A stretch of 64,000 nt of DNA from NCBI RefSeq assembly GCF_900091525.1, contig NZ_FMCU01000008.1:243039-307038 (forward strand), read 5' to 3'. How positions within the stretch are numbered: position 1 is the first letter of the stretch; each line of letters opens with the position of its first letter. Position numbers and translations under genes: made by a program. Origin of the DNA: Micromonospora matsumotoense (GTDB lineage: Bacteria; Actinomycetota; Actinomycetes; Mycobacteriales; Micromonosporaceae). The notes under the pieces are model-generated. The model ran no database searches. It was not told the DNA's origin and worked only from the letters and a program-made list of their open reading frames with translations. Of the stretch, positions 1 to 9,756 are shown in pieces.

Positions 1-1
1 C

Positions 2-277
2 GATCTGGTCGGCCAGGTGCAACTGCGGCAGCAGTCCACCGATCCGCAGGCCACGGACGGCACCGACCCCGTGCTGGTGGACTACCACCCGGACACCCTC
101 GCCGTGGCCGGCACCGCCGCCGCGCGGACCGCTGCCGACGGAAGGTGGCAACAGGTGCTGGCCGGGCTGGCCGAGGCCGGCACGGACGTCGTGCTGGTGC
201 CGATCGGAGGCTCCGACCTGCCGGCTGGTGGCCTGTTCACGGTGCGCGTGGTGCTCCAGGAACGGTCGCGCGGATGA
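2..277 (+). CDS. C-terminal fragment of an unrecognised protein (5' end outside window)
   Basis: The reading frame is open from the left edge and stops at TGA 275-277, overlapping the ATG of the downstream YcaO gene by 4 bp (ATGA). That makes it the preceding member of the same operon. About 91 residues are visible, ending in a hydrophobic strand-rich tail (VVLVPIGGSDLP, then LFTVRVVLQ). I do not recognise the family. Given its position it could be another TOMM-maturation protein, such as the rest of an E1-like or cyclodehydratase partner, but no catalytic motif is visible in this piece. Confidence 0.6.
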   Translation, partial: DLVGQVQLRQQSTDPQATDGTDPVLVDYHPDTLAVAGTAAARTAADGRWQQVLAGLAEAGTDVVLVPIGGSDLPAGGLFTVRVVLQERSRG

Positions 278-2142
278 GCCTGCCGGTCATCGATCCGGGG
301 CGTCGGATCACCGAGGCGCTCGGCGCGTTGCTGACCGCCCCGGACGAGCAGCCCCTCGCGGTGCATCCGCTCGGGGTGCGCGACGAACGGGCCGCCGACG
401 TCGCGGCGCCACCCGCTCGGGTGCTGGTCTACGGCCGGCACGCGCTGCTCGCCCCGCAGCCGGGCCGGGCCGGGTGCGCCTGCTGCCTGGCCCGCCGGTG
501 GCAGGCGGTGCGGCCGCCGGAGATGCGCGACGCGCTGGAGTTGGGCGGTGAGACGACGCCCGTCGGTGACTGGCCCTACGCCATCCCGTTCGTCGGCGAC
601 GCCCTGCGGGCGCTGACCGCCGCGGTCGACACCGCCGGACCCGACACCGGACCACCGGCCGTCTACCACCTCGACGTGGACACCCTCCAGGTGGGCCGGG
701 TGCTGTTGCTCGCCGATGCCGACTGCCCGGTGTGCGGCCAGGTGGAATGGGACGCGGCCAGGGCACCGGAGTTGGCGGCCAGCCCCAAGCGGGCACCGGA
801 CTCGTTCCGAGCCCGGGACGCGACGGAGTACCCCCTGTCGCCGACCACCTTCGTCAACCCGGTCTGCGGCCCGCTCGGCGCAGCCCTCTGGCCGGACCTC
901 ACCTCGACCTCGACATCCCCGGTGCACGGCGTCTTCCAGCCGAGATCGGGGAAGTTCCTGCGCGAGATGCTCTTCGGCGGCCACGCCGACGGGTACGCGC
1001 GCAGCGTACGGCTGGGGCTGCTGGAGGGGTTGGAGCGGGCGGCCGGCCTGCGGCCCGTGCGCAGGCGTACCGCCGTGGTCGCGACCCTCGACGAGTTGGG
1101 TGCCGACGCTCTCGACCCCCGGGTGTGCGGTTCGTACACCGACGAGTTCTACCGGGTGAACCGCCACATCAGGCGATTCGCGCCGGACCGGGCGATCGCC
1201 TGGGTCTGGGGCTGGTCGATGCGCGACCAGCGGCCGATCCTCGTGCCCGAAGTCCTGGTCTATTACCACAGCGCGCCGCTGCAGGAGCGCTTCGTGCAGG
1301 AGAACTCCAGCGGCTGCGCCTCGGGCGGCAGCCTGGTGGAGGCGATCTACCACGGTCTGATGGAGGCGGTCGAGCGGGACGCCTTCATGCTCGCCTGGTA
1401 CGGCAGACGCCCCCTGCCGGAGATCGACCCCGCCACCAGCAGCCGCCTCCAGACCCGGCTGATGGTGGACCGGCTGGCGATGTACGGCTACCGGGCCAGG
1501 TTCTTCGACACCAGGTGCACCTTCGACTTCCCCGTCGTCACCGGGGTGGCCGAGCGGGTCGACGGTGGCTTCGGCACGTTGGCGTTCGGTGGCGGGGCGA
1601 GCCTGGATCCGGAGACCGCCCTGGCCGCCGCGCTGTGCGAGATCGCGTCGGACTCGGTGCTGGCCGGAATCCGTGCCGCAGCGGACGAGCCACGGCTGCG
1701 CGAGATGGTCGACGACTACGACAAGGTGTGGCGGCTGCACGACCATCCGCTGCTGTACGGGCTGCCGGAGATGCGCCGGCACACGTCCTTCCTGCTGGAC
1801 TCCGGCTCACCGGCGCGCCCGGTGAGCGAGGTCTACGCCGGTCTGCACGCTGTCCACCCGCTCGGCGACGACCTGCGCGACGACCTGGACCGCTGTGTGC
1901 GGACGGTCGCGGCGTGCGGCTTCGACGTGATCGTGGTCGACCAGACCACGCCCGAGCAGCATGCCCTGGGTCTGCACACGGCCAGCGTCACGGTGCCGGG
2001 ACTGCTACCGATCGACTTCGGCTGGCAGCGGCAGCGGGCGCTGAACATGCCCCGGCTGCGGACCGCCCACCACCGGGCCGGGCTGGTCGACCACGACCTG
2101 CGCGACGACGAAATCCACCTGGTCCCACACCCGTACCCCTGA
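274..2142 (+). CDS. YcaO cyclodehydratase with fused E1-like zinc region (first copy)
   Basis: 622 residues. YcaO proteins use ATP to activate backbone amides so that Cys/Ser/Thr side chains of a RiPP precursor cyclise to azolines. The N-terminal ~200 residues resemble the ocin-ThiF-like/TOMM leader-binding partner and carry two CxxC pairs (GCACC and DCPVC), a likely structural zinc site. The YcaO domain fills the rest. Its ATP/Mg region is visible as SGCASGGSLVEA followed by MEAVERDAF. The protein ends in PHPYP, the PxPxP C-terminus typical of azoline-forming YcaOs. The start is the ATG overlapping the previous stop; the next gene follows after 9 bp with a GAGGTGAGG ribosome site. A diverged paralogue lies at 10505-12421. 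Confidence 0.9.
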   Translation: MSLPVIDPGRRITEALGALLTAPDEQPLAVHPLGVRDERAADVAAPPARVLVYGRHALLAPQPGRAGCACCLARRWQAVRPPEMRDALELGGETTPVGDWPYAIPFVGDALRALTAAVDTAGPDTGPPAVYHLDVDTLQVGRVLLLADADCPVCGQVEWDAARAPELAASPKRAPDSFRARDATEYPLSPTTFVNPVCGPLGAALWPDLTSTSTSPVHGVFQPRSGKFLREMLFGGHADGYARSVRLGLLEGLERAAGLRPVRRRTAVVATLDELGADALDPRVCGSYTDEFYRVNRHIRRFAPDRAIAWVWGWSMRDQRPILVPEVLVYYHSAPLQERFVQENSSGCASGGSLVEAIYHGLMEAVERDAFMLAWYGRRPLPEIDPATSSRLQTRLMVDRLAMYGYRARFFDTRCTFDFPVVTGVAERVDGGFGTLAFGGGASLDPETALAAALCEIASDSVLAGIRAAADEPRLREMVDDYDKVWRLHDHPLLYGLPEMRRHTSFLLDSGSPARPVSEVYAGLHAVHPLGDDLRDDLDRCVRTVAACGFDVIVVDQTTPEQHALGLHTASVTVPGLLPIDFGWQRQRALNMPRLRTAHHRAGLVDHDLRDDEIHLVPHPYP

Positions 2143-2151
2143 GGTGAGGCG

Positions 2152-3798
2152 ATGAACACCACGACTGACAGCTACGCCCACGAGTACGCCTCGATGATCC
2201 TGCGACGCAACCGGGTGCCGCTGCCGCCGGCCGACTTCGTACCCAACTGGGCGGACAAGCCGCGGCCGACGAAGCACTATCCCGGTGCCCTGGCGTTCCC
2301 GCTGCCCGACGCCCCACCACCGCCGTCGGCGACGCTGGACGCCGGCATCGCTGCGGCGCGGCCCGGCGACGAGGCCGCCGGCACCGGTGTGGCGCAGCCC
2401 GGCGACGAGCCGTTCGACCTGCCGGTGCTGGGTGCCATGCTGCGCGACTCGTACGGGCTGGTCGGCCGGCGGCTCGCCATCCAGGCCAACACCGACGTGC
2501 ACGGCTACCCGTGGTACGCGCGGGCCAACTGGCACCGGGGCACCGCCTCCGGTGGCGGCCTCTACCCGTGCAGCATCTACTGGGTCGCCGGGCCCGGGGC
2601 GGGCCTCTGCCCGGGGGTGTACCACTACGCCTGCCGGCCGCACGCGATGCAGCGACTGCTCGCCGGCGACGTCACGGGCCGGGTACGCGCGGCCCTGCGG
2701 CTGCCGACCGATGCGACCCAGTTCCTGGTCATCGGCGTCAAGTACTGGGCGAACGCATTCAAGTACAACAGCTTCGCCTACCACGCCGTGTCGATGGACG
2801 TGGGCACGCTGCTCCAGACCTGGCGGCTGTGGGCCGGCAGTCAACGGCGGCGGATCCAACCCCACTTCTGGTTCGACCAGGCAGCGCTCGGGCGGCTGCT
2901 CGGGCTGCCGGCCGACGAGGAGGGCCTGTTCGCGGTGGTGCCGCTGTCCTGGGCGCCACCCCCGGCGCACCACGCGCCACCCCCGCCGCAGGAGGTCCCG
3001 GACGATGACGCCGTCGCGGTGCGGCGACGTGACCAGGAGAAGTCACGGGTCGTGCTGACCTTCGAGACGACCCGACGCATCCATCGGTCGACAGCGCGGG
3101 CGGCCACCGACCGGCCGGCCGTCGGCGCGCTCGCCGACGCAGCGGCCAGCGCGACGCCGGAGGGTGGTGACCGGGTCGCCCTGCCGCCGCCGAGCCCGCT
3201 GGCGATGCCGGTCCGCGCCGCGTTGCGCCGCCGCCGCAGCAGCTTCGGCCGGTTCGACGGAAGCACCCCGCTCGGGACGGCCGACCTCGCGGCCCTGCTC
3301 GCGGCCACCCACGGCGCGCAACTGCCCACCGAGGTCGCGGACGTGGCCGACGGGGCGCTGACGAAGTTGTACGTCTTCGTCAACCACGTGCAGCAGACAG
3401 CTCCGGGCAGCTACGAGTACGACCCGGCCCGCCACCAACTGCGCGCCTGCCGGCCGGGGCCGCCGGGCATGTTCCTCCAGCGGAACTACTTCCTGCCCAA
3501 CTACAACGTGGAGCAGGCGGCGGTGGTGGTGGTACCTGCCATCCGGGTCGGTGCGGTGTTGGACGCGGCCGGCCCCCGGGGCTACAACGTGGTGAACGCC
3601 ACGATCGGTGCCGTGGCGCAGACCTTCTACACCGCTGCGGCGGCGCTCGACCTCGGCTGCGGGGTGGCACTCGGTTTCGACGGCGTCTCGTACGTCGAGG
3701 AACTTGAGCTGGCGGCGGCGGGTGAGGTCCCGCTGCTCATCATGCTCGCCGGCCACGAGCGGGCACTGCCCAGCGACTACCGGCACGAGTTGCGGTGA
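2152..3798 (+). CDS. SagB/ThcOx-type FMN azoline dehydrogenase
   Basis: 548 residues, about twice a single nitroreductase domain. These FMN enzymes oxidise azolines to aromatic thiazoles/oxazoles. The first half carries the nitroreductase-like stretch GTASGGGLYPCSIYW and VIGVKYWANAFKYN. The second half starts at LRRRRSSFGRFDG and ends near FYTAAAALDLGCG, so the protein is a tandem nitroreductase as in cyanobactin ThcOx-type oxidases. The middle (about residues 265-345) is proline/alanine rich and looks like a linker. The start ATG has a strong GAGGTGAGG site. It lies between the YcaO and the LanB-type genes, supporting a role as the oxidase of this cluster. Confidence 0.85.
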   Translation: MNTTTDSYAHEYASMILRRNRVPLPPADFVPNWADKPRPTKHYPGALAFPLPDAPPPPSATLDAGIAAARPGDEAAGTGVAQPGDEPFDLPVLGAMLRDSYGLVGRRLAIQANTDVHGYPWYARANWHRGTASGGGLYPCSIYWVAGPGAGLCPGVYHYACRPHAMQRLLAGDVTGRVRAALRLPTDATQFLVIGVKYWANAFKYNSFAYHAVSMDVGTLLQTWRLWAGSQRRRIQPHFWFDQAALGRLLGLPADEEGLFAVVPLSWAPPPAHHAPPPPQEVPDDDAVAVRRRDQEKSRVVLTFETTRRIHRSTARAATDRPAVGALADAAASATPEGGDRVALPPPSPLAMPVRAALRRRRSSFGRFDGSTPLGTADLAALLAATHGAQLPTEVADVADGALTKLYVFVNHVQQTAPGSYEYDPARHQLRACRPGPPGMFLQRNYFLPNYNVEQAAVVVVPAIRVGAVLDAAGPRGYNVVNATIGAVAQTFYTAAAALDLGCGVALGFDGVSYVEELELAAAGEVPLLIMLAGHERALPSDYRHELR

Positions 3799-3805
3799 GG
3801 CGACG

Positions 3806-6565
3806 ATGACCATCCTTCCCAGCACCGCCGAGCGGTCCAGCACCGCCGAGCGGCCCGCCACCACCCAGCGGTCCGGGTTGCCGGCGCGACGACTGGGCCG
3901 GTACTTCGCGGTCCGGGTTGGTGGCCTGCCGTACGACACCGTGACGGGGTTGCGGTGCGGACGGGCCGCCGAACGGGCCGACGAGGTCCTCGATCTGGAA
4001 GCCGCCCTCGCCGCGGAGGCCGCCACCCTCAGCGACCTATTGCACGACCTCGTCGGAGCCAACGAGGACGGCGACTCGCGCCGACGTCTGCTCGCGTTGC
4101 GGCGACAGGTCTTCAAGGGGTCGCTCCCGGCCGACCTTGATGCCGCGCTCGCCACGGTGGCCGAGGTGGCCCCGACCACGGTTGCCCCGCTCCGCGACTG
4201 GCTGACCCGGCGGCAGCAGTTGGCGCAGCGGCTGCGAGAGCTCGACCTGCTGCTCGGTGAGGAACTCGCCAGGTCCCGCACGGAGCTGTGGCGGCTGTCC
4301 GGCGATCCCCGGTTGCGGGCGGGCATGCAGGTCGCCTCACCGGCGCTGGACCAGCAGTTGGTGTCCTTCGCGGGACGCGACGGCGCCCCGCCGGCGAAGA
4401 AGCTGCGCCGGGTCGAGCGTTCCGTCCTGTCCTACCTCTACCGCACCGCGTGCAAGACGAGCCCGTTCAGTTCGTTCACCGGGATCGGGGTGGGCGAGTT
4501 CACGGCCGGCGCGACCGAGGCGGACCTGCCCGGGGCGGGGCCGTGGCACGGGTATGCCCGACTCAACGTGGTGGCGCTGACGAGGATCGTCGAGGCCGTC
4601 TGCGCTGACCTCGACCGGCGCGGCGACCTACCGGTGGCGCTGAGCCCCGGCCTGCGGCAGGACCCGGAGCGGGTGCGGTACGTGCGACGGTGGATCACCC
4701 CGGGTGACGACAGCGTCTCGGTCAGCTTCGACTCCATCCAGGACGGGCTGTTCTACCTGCGCCGCAGCGGACTGCTCGACCAGCTCACCGGCCTGCTGCA
4801 GGGCGGCACCCGGCGCTGCGCCGAACTCGCCGGCTGGCTCCATGAGCAGACGCAGGCGAGCCCGCAGCGGTGCGAGGAGTATCTGACCATCCTGCTCCGG
4901 CTGGGCATCCTGCAGATCGACGGTTTCGCCGTCGACGTGCACACCCCCGACCCGCTTCGGCAACTGCACGACTTCCTCACCACCCTGCACCGGGCCTGGG
5001 CCGACGACCTGGCCCTGCGACTGGCCGAGCCGATCGCCCTGGTGGAGACGTTCCGGCAGGGCGACCTCGCCGACCGACGCCGCGCCATCCAGCGGCTGCG
5101 GGAGTCACTCCACGACATCCAGGTGCACCTGGGCGTCGAGTCGGCGTCCCTGCCGCAGGCGTTGCTCTACGAGGACTGCCGGATCGACCAGCGGCTGACC
5201 GCACCGGAGGACCCCTGGCAACGGCTGGTCGGGCACGACCTCGCCGCCGTGGAGGCGATCCTCCCCGCCTTCGACCTGACTCTGCCGCACCGGATCACGT
5301 TCCACGGCTTCTTCCTGGCCCGCTACGGCGTCGGTGGGCGCTGCGACGATCTGCTGCGCCTGGTCGAGGACTTCCACGAGGACCTGTACGACCAGTACCT
5401 GGCCACCACCGCCGACCGGCGACCGTACGCCGACGACGGTTCCTACCAGCCGGAGGAGAACTGGCTCGGCCGGCCGGAGCTGTCCGAACTTGACGGCCTC
5501 CGGCAGGACCTCACCGCGAACCTGCGGGCGGCCGTGCACGCGGCACCCGATGCGGCAGAGATCCGGCTCGACGTCGAGGCACTGCACGGGATCGGGGACC
5601 GGCTGGGGGACCTGCTCGGCGGATTCCGGCCGCAGAGCCACCTCGTCCAGGTGGCGCAGAGCCCGGACGGGCCGCTGGTGGTCGTCAACCAGTCGTTGGG
5701 CGGGTTGTCGTTTCCGTTCAGCCGATTCACGCACTGCTTCGACGACACCGTGCCGCCGCTGTCCGGGCAGCTGCGTGGCCAGGCCACCGAGGTGTCACCG
5801 CCGGGTGCGGTGTTCGCGGAGGTCACCGGTGGCCCGGCTACCACCAACCTGAACCTGCACGCGCGGCTCACCGAATACGTCATCGTCTGCCCCGGTGAGA
5901 CGAGCCTGGTGCCGGAGGAGAACCAGCTTCCGCTGGCCGACCTCTACCTGCACCACGATGTCGACACCGACCGGGTGGTGCTGCGCTCCACCCGGCTGGG
6001 GCGCGAGGTGATCCCGGTCTACCTGGGCTACCTGGTGCCGATGGCGCTGCCACAGCTGCACCGCGCGCTGCTGCTGCTGTCACCGACCTCGATGGCCGTG
6101 GTCGACGTGTGGCGCGGCGTGCCCGAGTCGCCGGACGCCGGCGGGGTCACCCGACGCCCACGGGTGCGGGTCGGTGACGTCGTGGTCAGCAGGCGGAGCT
6201 GGTCGATGACGGGCGTGGCTCTTCCGCGTCGCACCGAGGGCGACACCGATGCCGCCTGGTTCCTCGGCTGGCAGCGGTGGCGGCGGGCGCACGGGCTGCC
6301 CGCGCGGCTGTTCGCGACGGTGCACGCCGGTGCCGGCGGCCGGGTGGCGGGCCGACCCAAGCCGCAGTACGTCGACTGCGACAGCTACCTGTCGCTGCTC
6401 GCATTGGAGGCGCTGGTGACCGACGGTGACCAGCGGGTGGTGTTCCGCGAGATGTTGCCGTCCGGCGACGGGCTGACGGCGGGCTCGGACCACGGTCGGC
6501 ACGTCACCGAGTTCGTCATCGAGACATTCCCCCCCACCCCGACGCTCGGAGCTGTCCATGACTGA
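3806..6565 (+). CDS. LanB-type dehydratase, glutamylation (N-terminal) part
   Basis: 919 residues, the usual size for a stand-alone Lant_dehydr_N protein. In thiopeptide and goadsporin-type pathways this half uses glutamyl-tRNA to glutamylate Ser/Thr of the precursor before elimination to dehydroamino acids. Family-like blocks include RYFAVRVGGLPYDT near the N-terminus, KTSPFSSFTGIGVGEF in the middle and SRFTHCFDD towards the C-terminus. The ATG at 3806 follows GTGAGGCGAC and sits 7 bp after the dehydrogenase stop. The gene overlaps the elimination-domain gene by 8 bp, the split arrangement typical of thiopeptide-like clusters. Confidence 0.87.
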   Translation: MTILPSTAERSSTAERPATTQRSGLPARRLGRYFAVRVGGLPYDTVTGLRCGRAAERADEVLDLEAALAAEAATLSDLLHDLVGANEDGDSRRRLLALRRQVFKGSLPADLDAALATVAEVAPTTVAPLRDWLTRRQQLAQRLRELDLLLGEELARSRTELWRLSGDPRLRAGMQVASPALDQQLVSFAGRDGAPPAKKLRRVERSVLSYLYRTACKTSPFSSFTGIGVGEFTAGATEADLPGAGPWHGYARLNVVALTRIVEAVCADLDRRGDLPVALSPGLRQDPERVRYVRRWITPGDDSVSVSFDSIQDGLFYLRRSGLLDQLTGLLQGGTRRCAELAGWLHEQTQASPQRCEEYLTILLRLGILQIDGFAVDVHTPDPLRQLHDFLTTLHRAWADDLALRLAEPIALVETFRQGDLADRRRAIQRLRESLHDIQVHLGVESASLPQALLYEDCRIDQRLTAPEDPWQRLVGHDLAAVEAILPAFDLTLPHRITFHGFFLARYGVGGRCDDLLRLVEDFHEDLYDQYLATTADRRPYADDGSYQPEENWLGRPELSELDGLRQDLTANLRAAVHAAPDAAEIRLDVEALHGIGDRLGDLLGGFRPQSHLVQVAQSPDGPLVVVNQSLGGLSFPFSRFTHCFDDTVPPLSGQLRGQATEVSPPGAVFAEVTGGPATTNLNLHARLTEYVIVCPGETSLVPEENQLPLADLYLHHDVDTDRVVLRSTRLGREVIPVYLGYLVPMALPQLHRALLLLSPTSMAVVDVWRGVPESPDAGGVTRRPRVRVGDVVVSRRSWSMTGVALPRRTEGDTDAAWFLGWQRWRRAHGLPARLFATVHAGAGGRVAGRPKPQYVDCDSYLSLLALEALVTDGDQRVVFREMLPSGDGLTAGSDHGRHVTEFVIETFPPTPTLGAVHD

Positions 6566-7604
6566 GCAGTCCGCCACCGCCGAACCGGGTCAGTGGCTAG
6601 GTATCCACATCTTCTACGGCGCCAACGCCAGACCGATGGTGGTCGAGTGCATCCGACCGCTGGTCGACGAGCTGACCGCCCAGGGCCTGCTGGACTCCTA
6701 CTTCTTCATGAACTACTGGATGGAGGGCCCGCACGTCCGACTGCGGCTCAAGCCGCGCACGCCCGCCGACGAGCCCGCCGTACGGGCCACCGCCGAGGCG
6801 GCGATCGGGCGTTTCCTGGCCGACCGGCCGGCGCTGTACGAAATGGATGCCGGTTTCCGTGGCGAACTGCACGAGCGGCTGTTCCAGTTGGAGTACCCGC
6901 AGGGCACGCCGGACGGGCTGACCGGCCCGGACGGCCGGGCGAAGATGCAGCCGAACAACTCCTTCAGCTATCGACCCTACGAGCCGGAGTACGGCAAGTA
7001 CGGCGGGGCACGGGGGGTCGCCCTCGCCGAGTGGCACTTCCGCTACTCCAGCGACCTGGTCATCGCGATGGTGCGGACCATGAACCTTCACCTGCGGCCG
7101 GTGACCCTGGGCATCGCGGCCCAGCTCATGCTGGTGATGGCGGGCACGTTCCTGCCCGACCGCGACGCCCTGGTGGCGTTCTTCGACTCGTACCACCAGT
7201 TCTGGCACCGGGCGTTCGGCGGGGCCGGCTTCGTCGACAACATCGACTACGAGCGGATGTACGAGCGGATGTCCGGTGACCTGGATCGCCGGTTCCGGCC
7301 GATCCTGCACGCGCTCGACCACGGCGAGCAGCATCGGCTGCCGGTCTTCCTGCGTGGCTGGGCCGAGCACGCCGAGGAGCTGCGCGGCAGGGTGTCGGCC
7401 CTGGCCGAGTCGGCCGCGCTGACGTTCGCGTACCCGGAGGGCGCGGTGCCGGTCACGGTCACCGACGCGCACGAGGCTTCGGTACGACTGCTCTCGCCGT
7501 ACCTGCACATGACCAACAACCGGCTGTACATCACCCTGCGTGACGAGGCGTACCTGGCGTACCTGGTGGCTCGGGCGCTGCGCGAGACGTTGGCAGCCCG
7601 GTGA
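6558..7604 (+). CDS. LanB-type dehydratase, elimination part (thiopeptide-type bacteriocin protein)
   Basis: 348 residues, matching the SpaB_C/thiopeptide-type bacteriocin biosynthesis family. It starts WLGIHIFYGA, then YFFMNYWMEGPHVRLRLKP, a characteristic block. In split LanBs this protein removes glutamate from glutamylated Ser/Thr to give Dha/Dhb. Some relatives instead perform [4+2] cyclisation (pyridine synthases), so elimination is the likelier but not the only role. It overlaps both neighbours (8 bp upstream, 4 bp GTGA downstream), so it is translationally coupled. Confidence 0.85.
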   Translation: MTEQSATAEPGQWLGIHIFYGANARPMVVECIRPLVDELTAQGLLDSYFFMNYWMEGPHVRLRLKPRTPADEPAVRATAEAAIGRFLADRPALYEMDAGFRGELHERLFQLEYPQGTPDGLTGPDGRAKMQPNNSFSYRPYEPEYGKYGGARGVALAEWHFRYSSDLVIAMVRTMNLHLRPVTLGIAAQLMLVMAGTFLPDRDALVAFFDSYHQFWHRAFGGAGFVDNIDYERMYERMSGDLDRRFRPILHALDHGEQHRLPVFLRGWAEHAEELRGRVSALAESAALTFAYPEGAVPVTVTDAHEASVRLLSPYLHMTNNRLYITLRDEAYLAYLVARALRETLAAR

Positions 7605-8836
7605 CCGACAGCACGACCACCGATGTCGCGTCGTACCTGTCGACCGTCTTCGGCGACCGGCCCCGGGTCCGGCCCGACCTGCTGATCTCCCGGGAACTGG
7701 GCCGTGGCCCGGACCGGATGCACCTGTTGAAGGCACCCGGCGGCAGGACGTTCGAGGTGACGGCGAAGGAGTGCTTCCTGATCCGAGGGCTCGACGGGAG
7801 TCGGTCGCTGACCGAGCTGGGCACGGCGTACGCGGCGCGGTTCGGCCGCCGGCTGGGGGCGGCGCAGTGGTCGCAGTTGCTCTGGCTGCTGCGCCAACGC
7901 GACCTGCTGGAGACGGCCTCCCCGGCGGGCACGGTGCCGGCGCCGGCCGCACCGGCCACCGGGCCGGCGGCCCTCCCCGCAGGCTCGCCGGCGGGCGGCT
8001 TCGGGGGCGGGATGCGGCGGCTGGCCGCCGCCTTCGGCTGGGCTTTCTCGCTTCCGGCCGGTGTCGCCGTCGGACTCGGCCTCGCAGCGATGTACGCCTG
8101 CGTCGCGGCGCAGTTCCCGACGCTGTGGCAGGACGCCCGTCCGGTGTTCGGCGACTGGCGCTGGCTCGCGGGGATCGTCGTGGTCAGCTACCTCAGCGCG
8201 ATGCTGCACGAGTTGGCGCACGGCGTGGCGGCCGTCCACTTCGGCTGCGCCGGCGTCCGGATCAACCTGGTGGCGCTGAGCTGCCGGGTGGACGAGTACC
8301 AGTTCCTGCCCTCACGCGTCCGGCAGGTCGTCATCGCGGCGGTGGGCGGGGTGCTGAACAGTCTCGTCGTCGCGCCGTTCCTGCTCGCCTGGTTGCTCGT
8401 CACGCCCGGCTCGGCGGTGCACCGGTTCACCGCCGCCGTGGTCCTGGTGGGCACGGTGCAGAGCCTGGCCAACTACGTACCGATGGCGCCGCTGGACGGC
8501 TACAAGATGCTCAGCCACCTGCTCGGCATGGTGGCGCTCGCTGCGGAGAGCCGCCGGTACCTCTGGTCACGACCGCGCCGGTGGGTGTTGCGGCACGGCG
8601 CACCGTATCCCTGGCGGGCCCGGCTCGCGCTCGGGCTCTACGGCGTGGGGTGGCACGTGGCCACGGCGGCGACCGGGGTGGGTGTCGCCTACGCCGGTGG
8701 CCGGCTGCTCGAACCCTCGTGGGGTCGTGTCGCGTATGCCGCGTCGGCTGCCCTGGTCGTGCTGACGATCACCCTGTGGCTCGCCGGCCGCCCCCGCCGT
8801 CAGCTCCGGACCCCACCACATCAACCCACCACATGA
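7601..8836 (+). CDS. PqqD-like domain fused to M50 (site-2) membrane metalloprotease
   Basis: 411 residues. Residues ~20-105 look like a PqqD/RRE-type leader-recognition region. From ~130 on there are several hydrophobic membrane segments. The M50 zinc motif is HELAHG at about residue 203, and the second metal-binding region is the APLDGYKML block near residue 300 (compare NxxPxxPLDG). The fusion suggests intramembrane cleavage of, or transport-coupled processing on, the modified peptide, or immunity. The start is GTG overlapping the previous TGA. The next gene begins 11 bp downstream. Confidence 0.83.
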   Translation: MTDSTTTDVASYLSTVFGDRPRVRPDLLISRELGRGPDRMHLLKAPGGRTFEVTAKECFLIRGLDGSRSLTELGTAYAARFGRRLGAAQWSQLLWLLRQRDLLETASPAGTVPAPAAPATGPAALPAGSPAGGFGGGMRRLAAAFGWAFSLPAGVAVGLGLAAMYACVAAQFPTLWQDARPVFGDWRWLAGIVVVSYLSAMLHELAHGVAAVHFGCAGVRINLVALSCRVDEYQFLPSRVRQVVIAAVGGVLNSLVVAPFLLAWLLVTPGSAVHRFTAAVVLVGTVQSLANYVPMAPLDGYKMLSHLLGMVALAAESRRYLWSRPRRWVLRHGAPYPWRARLALGLYGVGWHVATAATGVGVAYAGGRLLEPSWGRVAYAASAALVVLTITLWLAGRPRRQLRTPPHQPTT

Positions 8837-8847
8837 GAGGCGAGGCG

Positions 8848-9756
8848 ATGCAGGACAACGCAGAACCAGCTATTGAGGTCGATCGGCTGAGCAAGTCGTA
8901 CGGGGCGGTGCGGGCCGTGGACGGGGTGACCCTGACGGTGCCGCGTGGCGAGTTCATCGGACTGCTCGGGCCCAACGGTGCGGGCAAGACCACCCTCATC
9001 GAGATCATCGAAGGACTGCGGACCCCCGACACGGGGACCGTGACCGTGCTCGGCCACCACCCGCATCCCCGTAACCGGGCGCTGCTGCCGCTCATCGGGG
9101 TGCAGACCCAGAAGTCGGCGTTCTTTCCGCACCTGACCGCCAGCGAGCACCTGGAGACGGTGGCCGCGTTCTACGGGCTCGACCGGCAGGCCGCACACCG
9201 GGCGTTGGCGCAGGTCGGGCTGACCGACTCCGCCGACGCCCGGGTGACGAAGGTCTCCGGCGGTCAGCGGCAGCGGCTGGCCATCGCCACGGCGCTGGTG
9301 CACCAGCCCGAGGTGATCTTCCTGGACGAGCCGACCGGAGCACTGGACCCACAGGCCCGGCGGGACCTCTGGGCCGTGCTGCGCCAGCTGAAGGGCGCCG
9401 GCAAGACCATCGTCTACACCACCCACCACCTCGAGGAAGCCGAGGCCCTCTGTGACCGGGTGGCCATTCTCCACCGGGGCCGGGTCGTGGCGCTGGACAC
9501 GCCCCGTGAGCTCATCAGCCGCGCCGCGGTCGGCACCCAGGTGTTGCTTCCGGTCGGTCAGATCGCTCCGGAGCAGGCCAGCAGCCTCGACGGGGTCGAC
9601 TCGGTGACCGTCGACAACGGCACGCTGACGCTGCACACCCAGCACCTGACCAGGGTCCTGGCTGCCCTCGGCGCCAGCACCGACCTGGACGGGGTGCAGA
9701 CCAGAGCGGCCACCTTGGAAGACGTCTACCTGGAACTGATCGGAGCGCAGTCATGA
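8848..9756 (+). CDS. ABC transporter ATP-binding protein (DrrA-like exporter)
   Basis: 302 residues. Walker A (GPNGAGKTT), the ABC signature (VSGGQRQRLAIA), Walker B (VIFLDEPTG) and the switch His (TTHHLEEAEAL) are all present. The C-terminal extension from ~215 is typical of DrrA-type drug-export ATPases. The ATG at 8848 has an upstream GAGGCGAGGCG; a longer upstream in-frame reading runs through the protease gene and is not used. It overlaps the permease gene by 4 bp. Likely role is export of, and self-resistance to, the mature RiPP. Confidence 0.9.
   Translation: MQDNAEPAIEVDRLSKSYGAVRAVDGVTLTVPRGEFIGLLGPNGAGKTTLIEIIEGLRTPDTGTVTVLGHHPHPRNRALLPLIGVQTQKSAFFPHLTASEHLETVAAFYGLDRQAAHRALAQVGLTDSADARVTKVSGGQRQRLAIATALVHQPEVIFLDEPTGALDPQARRDLWAVLRQLKGAGKTIVYTTHHLEEAEALCDRVAILHRGRVVALDTPRELISRAAVGTQVLLPVGQIAPEQASSLDGVDSVTVDNGTLTLHTQHLTRVLAALGASTDLDGVQTRAATLEDVYLELIGAQS

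Noticed and set aside
82..1782. 566-codon open frame on minus strand opposite the first YcaO
   Set aside because: Shadow frame; the + strand has YcaO motifs, zinc CxxC pairs and correct codon bias.
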